Origin: CAYLZW01 sp964388085
GTDB taxonomy: Bacteria; Myxococcota; UBA727; CAYLZW01
Reading direction: 5' to 3'
NCBI GenBank assembly: GCA_964388085.1
Contig: CAYLZW010000364.1
Coordinates: 1-5,630, forward strand
DNA length: 5,630 bases
In this document: positions 1-5,630 of the stretch, piece after piece
How positions within the stretch are numbered: the first letter of the stretch is position 1
Layout: each line of letters starts with the position of its first letter
Notes under the pieces: generated by a model
Database searches by the model: none
The model's input: the letters and a program-made list of their open reading frames with translations, nothing else
Told to the model about the DNA's origin: nothing
Position numbers and translations under genes: made by a program

Positions 1-514
1 TGACGAAGTGCGCGGGCTCGAGGTTCTCGTAGGTGGCGATGGTGAGCGGCAGCTTGCGGTTGTGGCTCTTTCGGATGAGCGCGCTCTGCACCGGCTCGAC
101 CACCTTCGCGATCACGGCGGCGAGCAGCTCGTCGGCCATGTGCCCGGCGGCCGCCTTCTGACACAGCTCGCTGCGCGCGAGGTCCGTGAGCAGCTCACGA
201 TAGGACTCGAGCAGGCGCTCGAGCTCCGCGTCCGGCCGCAGCGCCCCCCGCTCCTGCGCCGCCCGCAGCGAGCGCTCGCGCGCCTTGACGACGATCTGCG
301 AGCCGATCTGCTGCGTCAGCAGGAGGCCGATGTCGTGCACGAGGAAGAACGGCAGCCCGAGCCCGAGCCCGTCGAGGAGGTTGTGCCAGTGCGCGGCCCG
401 CACCAGCACCATGGCGTTGTCCGAGAGCACGCGCGAGAAGGTCAAGCTGCCGAGCTCGCGCTCGACCGTGTGCGGGTCGACCTCGAAGACGGTGGTAGTG
501 CTGACCGAGACCAC
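1..514 (-). CDS. Hypothetical protein, 3' end beyond left edge
   Basis: This reading frame stays open from a GTG at 514-512 to the left edge, giving 171 visible residues; the C-terminus is missing. An in-frame TAG lies three codons upstream of the GTG, so this is the outermost possible start. The first ATG is at codon 35 (412-410), and neither start has a clear Shine-Dalgarno sequence. Nearly all codons end in G or C, as in the other genes here, while the opposite-strand frame over the same bases gives an Arg/Glu/Val-rich nonsense protein. The product looks soluble and mostly helical: a short apolar stretch around residues 46-66 (LLDGLGLGLPFFLV) and then charged, amphipathic helices from about 75 to 145. 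There is no signal peptide, and no catalytic motif or family I recognise. It is transcribed divergently from the lipoprotein pair, across 59 bp. The coding call is firm; the function is unknown. Confidence 0.8.
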   Translation of the reverse strand, partial: MVSVSTTTVFEVDPHTVERELGSLTFSRVLSDNAMVLVRAAHWHNLLDGLGLGLPFFLVHDIGLLLTQQIGSQIVVKARERSLRAAQERGALRPDAELERLLESYRELLTDLARSELCQKAAAGHMADELLAAVIAKVVEPVQSALIRKSHNRKLPLTIATYENLEPAHFV

Positions 515-573
515 ACGTCTCTATAGCGCGGAGGCGGCCTCCGTGCTGCGCCCGTTCGGGCTATCCTGCCGTC
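515..573. promoter_or_regulatory. Divergent promoter region between two genes
   Basis: These 59 bases separate the GTG start at 514 (minus) from the ATG start at 574 (plus), so both promoters must lie here or inside the opposing genes. On the plus strand TATCCT (562-567) ends six bases before the ATG. On the minus strand TATAGA (525-520) ends five bases before the GTG. Both resemble a -10 hexamer, and both sit where a -10 box would be if transcription began at or near the start codon, i.e. leaderless mRNA. No convincing -35 (TTGACA-like) is visible at 16-18 bp from either, and no Shine-Dalgarno precedes either start. The call is positional and motif-based only. Confidence 0.4.
529..543. repeat. 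Short inverted repeat in divergent promoter
   Basis: CGGAGG (529-534) and CCTCCG (538-543) form a perfect 6-bp inverted repeat around a 3-base centre (CGG). It lies midway between the two TATA-like hexamers. It could be an operator half-site pair serving both divergent genes. In DNA this GC-rich, a 6-bp palindrome is also common by chance, so a regulatory role is speculative. Confidence 0.25.
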
Positions 574-2112
574 ATGCTGCGGGGAACGCTCCTGTGCGCC
601 GCCTTGTTGGCCGGTCTGGCCGGTAGCTCCGGCTGCCCCGCGGGCGAGCCGTGCGGCGACGGACCTGCCTGTGACGACGACGAGCGGTGCCGGGAGGGCG
701 CCTGCGCGCCCGCCGCTCCGCCGGCGCTCGTCAGCGTGGAGCGCTTTACGGCGACGCCTTCGCGCGTGAGCGCGGGCGGACCGGCGACGCTCACCTGGGC
801 GACCAAGAACGCGGCCACGTGTCTGCTCTCGCCCTCCTTCGGCGCGGTGCCGCGCTCGGGCAGCGCCGTCGTGCAGCCGGCGACGAGCACCACGTACACG
901 CTCCGCTGCGAGGGCGCCGGCGGACCGGCCGAGGCCGCCGCCGAGGTGAGCGTGCTCGGCGGGCTCGACGGTGGTCTTGCGGACGGCGGGGCGCTCGACG
1001 GCGGGACGCTCGACGGCGGGGCGCTCGACGGCGGGCCCTTCGACGACGCTTCCGTTCCGGACGACGCGCACGCTCTCGGCGACGGCGGCGCGCTCTCGTC
1101 TGATATCGTCGCTTCTGAAGGTGTCGATGTGATGGCGCAGGCGCCGGGCGCGCTCGATGACGGCGACGCGGCCGCGCACACGCTGCTGTTTCGCGAGCGA
1201 GCGGCCGTCACGCTCGAGGCCTGGTACATGGCGGACAGCAGCTACCCGGCGCGCTGGGGAGCGGCCGGCGACCTCGGCGACGGCGAGCCGCGGGTGCAGC
1301 TCGTCCCCGGCCAGGTGCTCGACGCCTGGCTGTTGCGCTCGTTCAGCCCGACCGCCGAGGCCCGCGCGGGCTCGGTCACGTTCGCGCGCGAGATCGTCGC
1401 CGTCAGCTGGCGCGCCGGCACGCTCAGCGAGACGCAGGCGATCTTCGCCGCCCCCGACGTGGACTACGGCGCGCCGGCGAGCCGCGGCTTCGAGCTCGCG
1501 GGCGATGACCGCTTCACCCTCAGCGATGACCGGCGCACGCTGACGTTCACGGCCAGCGGCGCGGGCCCCGACGAGATGCGCGTGCTGGTGGACAAAAACC
1601 CCGAGACGCGGCCGCGCGTGCAGACGTGGACCGTCACCAGCGAGAGCGTGACCGATCTGCGCGGCGGCGCGTGGCAGAACCAGGACCACGCGCTGCTGCT
1701 CGACGAGGGCGTGACGACGCTGGGCGGGGCGATGCCGGTCAACATCGGCGCCGCCGGGCGCTACCACGACTCGAGCGTCTTCGCCGGCGCCCTCGACCCG
1801 GGGACCGTGGTGCGGAGCTGGATCTTTCATTTCAATCCGTCGAGCGCCGCCGCGGAGAACCTGCTCACCGTGAGCGTCACCTTCGAGCGGCCCCTCCTCG
1901 GCATCCTCACGGAGGGGGGCGCGCTGTCATTCACCGACTCTGCCCTGGGCGGCGACGACGTCGTCTATCCGAGCATCAACGACAACCGCGGGCTCGAGCT
2001 CGGCGCGAGCGAGGGCGTCTGGTGGTCCGAGGACGGCAGGAGCTTGCGCTTGACGTTCCGTGTCCCGGCCGCCGGTGGTATCGACCAGGTGCGCGTGTTG
2101 ACCGAGCCATGA
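574..2112 (+). CDS. Putative Ig-like lipoprotein with duplicated C-terminal domain
   Basis: The gene encodes 512 residues. The N-terminus is a short lipoprotein-type signal peptide (one Arg, then a hydrophobic core rich in Leu and Ala) ending at a lipobox-like SSG-C with Cys21 as the likely lipidated residue. Four more cysteines (27, 33, 39, 44) form a small Cys-rich knot. Residues ~52-128 form a bacterial Ig-like beta-sandwich (TATPSRVSAGGPATLTW), with Cys83 and Cys112 placed for a disulfide. An Asp/Gly linker (~129-172) with LDGG repeats follows. The C-terminal half has two related ~140-residue units, at about 202-340 and 372-512. They share a GxVxxW/S strand, SVTF, RGxEL, DxRxL and a closing [DQ]xxRVL signature. 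I recall similar uncharacterised regions in secreted, PEP-CTERM-type proteins of other bacteria, but could not check this. The ATG has no Shine-Dalgarno; TATCCT six bases upstream suggests a leaderless start. The next gene overlaps its stop by ATGA. Biochemical function is unknown; a surface or adhesive role is only a guess. Confidence 0.9.
   Translation: MLRGTLLCAALLAGLAGSSGCPAGEPCGDGPACDDDERCREGACAPAAPPALVSVERFTATPSRVSAGGPATLTWATKNAATCLLSPSFGAVPRSGSAVVQPATSTTYTLRCEGAGGPAEAAAEVSVLGGLDGGLADGGALDGGTLDGGALDGGPFDDASVPDDAHALGDGGALSSDIVASEGVDVMAQAPGALDDGDAAAHTLLFRERAAVTLEAWYMADSSYPARWGAAGDLGDGEPRVQLVPGQVLDAWLLRSFSPTAEARAGSVTFAREIVAVSWRAGTLSETQAIFAAPDVDYGAPASRGFELAGDDRFTLSDDRRTLTFTASGAGPDEMRVLVDKNPETRPRVQTWTVTSESVTDLRGGAWQNQDHALLLDEGVTTLGGAMPVNIGAAGRYHDSSVFAGALDPGTVVRSWIFHFNPSSAAAENLLTVSVTFERPLLGILTEGGALSFTDSALGGDDVVYPSINDNRGLELGASEGVWWSEDGRSLRLTFRVPAAGGIDQVRVLTEP
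961..1035 (+). repeat. 15-bp tandem repeat encoding LDGG linker
   Basis: Five 15-base units run in phase with the reading frame. The last three (991-1005, 1006-1020, 1021-1035) differ at a single first base and read [GA]CGCTCGACGGCGGG. The first two (961-975, 976-990) are degenerate. They encode the [A/T]LDGG pentapeptides that lengthen the flexible linker between the Ig-like domain and the C-terminal units. The near-identity of the last three suggests recent slippage expansion. The paralogous downstream gene has an Asp/Gly-rich linker at the same place but no comparable DNA-level repeat. Confidence 0.85.
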
Positions 2113-3563
2113 CCGTAAAGCCCGCCCCCTTCGTCCTCGTCCGGCCGCGCGCGCTCGCCGCGCTGGCAGCCGCCGTGCTGTGCGGGCTCCCGCTCGGCTG
2201 CTCCCCGGGCGCGCCCGCGCTCGACGGCGGCGTGGCCGGCGGTGACGGCGACGTCGCCATCCTCGCGTTGACGCTGTCCCGCTCGGAGGTGCCCGCGGGC
2301 ACCCCCGTCACCCTCTCCTGGCGTTCGCGCAACGCCAGCGGCTGCGAGCTCGCGCCCGGCTTCGGCGCGGTCCCCCGCAGCGGCAGCGTCGACGTGACGG
2401 TCGCGCAAGCGACGACGTGGACACTCACCTGCACAGGCGGCGGCGCGAGCGCGTCCGAAGAGGTGACGGTCAGCGTCTTCGGCGGCGACGCCGGCCTCTC
2501 GGACGCCGGCGCGGCGGACGGAGGAGACGGCGGGGCGGACGGAGGCCCTGACGTCGTGCTGAGCGGCGCCGTCGCCCTTGCGCCGGCCATCACGAGCTTC
2601 GCCGAGCTGAGCGACGACACGCGCGCGTGGCTCGTCCGCGAGCGGGCAGGCCAGGAGCTCGACGGCGAGCTGCCCTGCGACCTGCACTATCCGGGCAGCT
2701 ACGGCGACGACTTCGGCAGCGCCGAGCCCGCTTGCACGGTGCCGGCCGGGACGCGCGTCGACAGCTTTCTGCTGCGCGCGATCCCGGGAGCGAGCGCGCC
2801 CGCGACGCTCGTGGGCAGCGTCGAGCTCAGCCGCGAGATCGTGGCGCTGCAGTGGCGCTCGGACACCCTCGCGGCCGGCGACGTCGCGCTCGGCCTGCCG
2901 GGCGTCAGCTACGACGACCCGGAGTCGCGCGATTACGGCATCGGCTCCTCGGACGCGCTCACGCTCGCGGCGGATCGGCGCACGCTGAGCTTCACCCTCG
3001 CGCCGACCAACGTGGACGAGCTGCGCGTCATCGTGCTCGCCGACGGCGAGGCCCCAGCGCGGGTGCTCTCGACGACGCTGCAGGTCGTCAGCGCACCGGC
3101 GAGCCTGCTCGGAGGCGCGCTCGAGTCGGCGACGCAGGCCCTGTTCGTGCCCGAGCAGACGCTGACGCTCGAAGCGCCGCTCGACGTCGACATCGCCGCC
3201 CCCGGCCGCTTCACCGATCCCGGCCAGCTGCCGTCCGGGACCTTGAGCGCCGGCACCGCGGTAAAGAGCGCCCTCGTGCACTTCGATCCGCCGACGACGG
3301 ACGGCGGCGTCAACGCGCTCGTCGTCAGCGGCACGCTGCCGGCGCCCGTGCTCGGCCTCCTCGTGCACAGCGCGTCGCTGGCGGCGAGCGACGCGCTGTT
3401 CGGCGCGTCGGACACCGAGTACCCGGACGACGACGGCCGCATCGTCGAGCTCGGCAGCAACGAGGTCTGGCTCTCGGACGACGGCCGCAGCTTCCGCTTC
3501 GATCTGAGCGTCGGCGGCACCTCGAGCGGCATCGACGAGGTGCGCGTGCTGTACGCCCCCTGA
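2109..3563 (+). CDS. Putative Ig-like lipoprotein, paralogue of upstream gene
   Basis: The ATG at 2109 overlaps the previous stop (ATGA), so translation is probably coupled. The frame is open further upstream, but that part is out-of-frame readthrough over the preceding gene, and the signal peptide fixes the start. The product has 484 residues. A signal peptide with Lys/Arg in its first 14 residues and an Ala/Leu core ends at PLG-C, with Cys31 as the likely lipidation site. An Ig-like domain (~49-124) has the Cys79/Cys108 pair and shares GFGAVPRSGS-type sequence with the upstream protein. An Asp/Gly/Ala linker (~125-148) follows. Two copies of the same C-terminal unit lie at about 171-309 and 341-484. 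The first copy carries an extra cysteine pair (190, 209) not seen in its paralogue. The second keeps the HFDP motif (391-394) and ends in DEVRVL. The Cys-rich knot of the upstream protein is missing. Likely an exported lipid-anchored protein; function unknown. Confidence 0.92.
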   Translation: MTVKPAPFVLVRPRALAALAAAVLCGLPLGCSPGAPALDGGVAGGDGDVAILALTLSRSEVPAGTPVTLSWRSRNASGCELAPGFGAVPRSGSVDVTVAQATTWTLTCTGGGASASEEVTVSVFGGDAGLSDAGAADGGDGGADGGPDVVLSGAVALAPAITSFAELSDDTRAWLVRERAGQELDGELPCDLHYPGSYGDDFGSAEPACTVPAGTRVDSFLLRAIPGASAPATLVGSVELSREIVALQWRSDTLAAGDVALGLPGVSYDDPESRDYGIGSSDALTLAADRRTLSFTLAPTNVDELRVIVLADGEAPARVLSTTLQVVSAPASLLGGALESATQALFVPEQTLTLEAPLDVDIAAPGRFTDPGQLPSGTLSAGTAVKSALVHFDPPTTDGGVNALVVSGTLPAPVLGLLVHSASLAASDALFGASDTEYPDDDGRIVELGSNEVWLSDDGRSFRFDLSVGGTSSGIDEVRVLYAP

Positions 3564-3573
3564 GCCGAGGCCC

Positions 3574-5630
3574 TCAACGACCCTGCTGGATCGCGCGCAG
3601 ATAGGCGTCGATCGCCTCGCGATCGGGCGCGTCCGGCTTCAGCTCCAGGTAGCGGAGGAAGTGACCCTCCGCGAGGTTCGGCTTGTGCAGGTCCTGGTGC
3701 GCCTCCCCGAGCAGACCGTAGAGCTCGGCCAGGTCGCCCTTGAGCGCCACCGCGGGCGCGACCACGTCGATGGCGGCCTGGGGGTGGCCGCGCAGCAGCG
3801 CCGCCCGGCCGGCCACCAGCGCCTGCTCGACGGCCTGCCGCGGCTCCGGGGAGAGCCCGGCGTTCGTGAGGTCCACGGGCGCCTGCCCGAGCACCAGGCG
3901 GGGCACCTGCGGCGGCTCCTCGAGCGCCGTCAGCCCTGGCCAGCCAAGGCCCCCCGCCTGCAGCAGCAGCCCGCCGGCCGCGATGACCGCGAACACACCG
4001 GCGGCGCGCACCGCGAGCTGCTGGTTCCCCGCCGAGAGCAGCAGCCCCGGCAGGGCGAACGCGAGGGAGAGCAGGCCGAGCAACGTAATCGCGGCCGGCA
4101 AGACCGCGGCCACCCGCTGCTTGGAGGTCTTCGGCAGCAGCGCCCGCTGCCACACGCCCGTCTTCTTCAGCTCGCGCTCGAGCGCGGCGGCGTCGACGCG
4201 CTCCCGGCCCGCGACGGGCGCGGCGCCTTCGGCCGTGGGCCCCGCGTGTCCCTGCAGCGCCAGGTGCGCGGCGGCGACGTCCACCTGGAACGGCGGCGGG
4301 GCGTCGACGGGGACGTCGTCCACGCGCGCCACGATGACGTCCGTGCCGCGGGCGGTGGCGTAACCGACGAAGAGGGGCGCCGCGTCGCGCTGCCCCGCGA
4401 CGACCGCGAACAAGATGCCCATCACGAGCGCGAGCGCGCCGAAGGTGGAGAGCGCCACCGCGATCGCGCTCGGCGCACGGCGACGCGAGCGCGTCTTCAG
4501 GTCGCCCCCGGAGCGGGCGGCGCTCGGCTCGACGACGCGCGGGAGCGTCGGGCTCGAGGCCCGCGCGGACACGGGAGCAGGGGGCGAGCTCACAGGTCGC
4601 GCTGTCGTGACCGCGGGCAGCGACGGGGACGAGGGCGGGCGCACGGGCGCCGGCGGGTGCTCGTAGCCGGGCGCTTGTGGGATCGGCTGCGATAGAGGGC
4701 CGCTCTGCGGTCGGGCCGCCGTGCCGTCCGGCCGCGCCGTCAGGCCGGGCCCCCGCGCCGACTGCGTCTGCTCGGCGCCGGACGGTCGGAACAGCGCCTC
4801 GGCCGGGGTCGCCGCGGACGACAGCGACGCCGCTCCCGCGGGCGGCCCCGTCGGGCTTGGCGGCGGGGCGGCCGAATGGCTGGAGGGCGGCGGCGCCGAG
4901 AACGGGCTCACCGGCCGATGGGCGCCGGGGGCGGCGCTCTCGGGAGCGCTGGCGCGAGCGCCCGAGACCTCGCTCCCGGCGCGGCGGGCCAGGTCGCCGG
5001 CGCTCACACCGCCAAAGGCCGCGGCCTGCTGTAGCAGCGACGGGCCGTCGACGACCAGCGTAGCCAGCTCGCCGGGATCGACGCTGCCCGTCGCCGCGCC
5101 CTCCGACGCGATGCCGTGCGGGAGCGGCTGCGCGTGCAGGAGGCGCGCGACGTCCGCCACCTCACGCTGGCCGATCTCAGCCTCGGCCGGGAAGCGCTCC
5201 GCGAGACAGCCGCCGACGTCGGCGCTCCGCCACAGCGCCGCGGGCAGGCGCTCGATCTCACGCGCGAGCTCAGCGCCGGACGAGATGCGCGCGTCGCGGT
5301 CCTTGGTGAGCAGCCGGAGGCACAGCCGCTCGACCTCGGGCGGGATGTCCGGACGGCGCTTCGAGGGGCCGTCCACCTGCCCTTGCGTGATCTGGTACAG
5401 CGTCATCGCGGGGTTCTGGCCGCCGAACAGCCGGTCCGCGACGAGCATCTCCCAGAACACCACGCCGAGAGACCACAGGTCCGAGCGCGGATCGAGCGTC
5501 TCGCCCTTGGCGTGCTCGGGCGACATGTAGCCGAGCTTGCCCTTCAGGATGCCGGTGCTCGTCTTGATCTCCGAGTCGTCCGCCTTCGCCACGCCGAAGT
5601 CGATGACCTTCACCTTGCCGTCGAAGGTGG
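3574..5630 (-). CDS. Ser/Thr protein kinase, membrane-bound, TPR-like tail (partial)
   Basis: This is the C-terminal 684 residues of a Hanks-type kinase; the N-lobe and catalytic HRD loop lie beyond the right edge. Counting from the first full codon (5628), visible features are the Mg-binding DFG (10-12), an activation segment ending GYMSPE (the APE equivalent, 33-38), the DLWSLG helix with its invariant Asp (50-55), and the subdomain XI Arg in DRDARIS (~114). The family phosphorylates Ser/Thr in partner proteins. A long Pro/Ala/Ser linker (~215-380) leads to a basic RSRRR stretch and a membrane segment (~387-412). A ~90-residue extramembrane domain follows, then two more hydrophobic segments (~505-532, ~538-561). 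The C-terminus (~597-680) is helical and TPR-like (GLLGEAHQDL, LELKPDAPD). Three segments would put the TPR tail in the periplasm, yet the basic cluster before the second one argues for a cytoplasmic side, so topology is unresolved. The stop lies 10 bp from the convergent lipoprotein stop, with no clear terminator between. Confidence 0.95.
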   Translation of the reverse strand, partial: TFDGKVKVIDFGVAKADDSEIKTSTGILKGKLGYMSPEHAKGETLDPRSDLWSLGVVFWEMLVADRLFGGQNPAMTLYQITQGQVDGPSKRRPDIPPEVERLCLRLLTKDRDARISSGAELAREIERLPAALWRSADVGGCLAERFPAEAEIGQREVADVARLLHAQPLPHGIASEGAATGSVDPGELATLVVDGPSLLQQAAAFGGVSAGDLARRAGSEVSGARASAPESAAPGAHRPVSPFSAPPPSSHSAAPPPSPTGPPAGAASLSSAATPAEALFRPSGAEQTQSARGPGLTARPDGTAARPQSGPLSQPIPQAPGYEHPPAPVRPPSSPSLPAVTTARPVSSPPAPVSARASSPTLPRVVEPSAARSGGDLKTRSRRRAPSAIAVALSTFGALALVMGILFAVVAGQRDAAPLFVGYATARGTDVIVARVDDVPVDAPPPFQVDVAAAHLALQGHAGPTAEGAAPVAGRERVDAAALERELKKTGVWQRALLPKTSKQRVAAVLPAAITLLGLLSLAFALPGLLLSAGNQQLAVRAAGVFAVIAAGGLLLQAGGLGWPGLTALEEPPQVPRLVLGQAPVDLTNAGLSPEPRQAVEQALVAGRAALLRGHPQAAIDVVAPAVALKGDLAELYGLLGEAHQDLHKPNLAEGHFLRYLELKPDAPDREAIDAYLRAIQQGR

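Noticed and set aside
8..526. Plus-strand open frame at the left edge
   Set aside because: The minus strand in this region has strong G/C third-position bias and a balanced amino-acid composition. The plus frame gives mostly Arg, Glu, Val and Leu without motifs.
442..1830. Long (462-codon) open frame on the minus strand across the first lipoprotein gene
   Set aside because: Its translation is dominated by Arg, Ala, Gly and repeated VERPA units that mirror the LDGG repeat of the plus-strand gene. It has no recognisable domain, while the plus strand has a signal peptide, an Ig-like fold and a paralogue. It is a high-GC shadow frame.
1626..2108. Upstream extension of the second lipoprotein frame
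   Set aside because: The frame is open back to 1626 but overlaps the first lipoprotein in another phase and reads as an Arg-rich string. The signal peptide beginning at 2109 marks the true start.
2475..2552. Possible tandem repeat in the second lipoprotein linker
   Set aside because: The protein is Asp/Gly/Ala-rich here, but the DNA shows no unit of constant length, so it is compositional bias rather than a true tandem repeat.
1965..3368. Long minus-strand open frame across the second lipoprotein gene
   Set aside because: The product is an Arg/Ala/Glu/Gly-rich composition with no motif, opposite a well-supported gene. It is a shadow frame.
3561..3580. Possible terminator between the convergent genes
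   Set aside because: Only a very weak GAG/CTC pairing is present, with no stable stem and no T tract.
3661..4695. Plus-strand open frames opposite the kinase
   Set aside because: They are antisense to a gene with clear kinase motifs and membrane segments. The products are Arg/Gly-rich and motif-free.

Overview
The window is very GC-rich, and in every real gene the third codon position is almost always G or C. The coding style points to a myxobacterium (Myxococcota, Polyangia/Sorangium/Sandaracinus-like). The signs are secreted lipoproteins with Asp-Gly-Gly-rich linkers, a bacterial Ig-like domain after the lipobox, and a large eukaryotic-type Ser/Thr protein kinase with a Pro/Ala/Ser-rich linker. 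This assignment is inferred from style, not from a marker gene.

Layout: (1) 1-514, minus strand: the 5' part of an unrecognised gene that runs off the left edge. (2) 515-573: a 59-bp divergent intergenic region. It has a TATA-like hexamer close to each start codon and a small inverted repeat between them. (3) 574-2112 and 2109-3563, plus strand: two paralogous lipoprotein genes joined by a 4-bp ATGA overlap, almost certainly one operon. Each protein reads signal peptide/lipobox, Ig-like domain, Asp/Gly linker, then two copies of a ~140-residue domain of unknown function. (4) 3574-5630, minus strand: a Ser/Thr protein kinase whose N-terminal lobe lies beyond the right edge. It converges on the lipoprotein pair with only 10 bp between stop codons.

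The two lipoproteins are probably exported to the cell surface or outer membrane. Their C-terminal domains form a four-copy family in which copy 1 of one protein resembles copy 1 of the other more than its own copy 2. The domain was therefore duplicated within an ancestral gene first, and the whole gene was duplicated later. The kinase would sense or transmit signals at the inner membrane through its membrane segments and C-terminal TPR-like region. Nothing in the sequence ties it functionally to the lipoproteins beyond adjacency. No RNA genes, mobile elements, CRISPR arrays or strong terminators were seen. The window is gene-dense, with no gene-free stretch over 60 bases.
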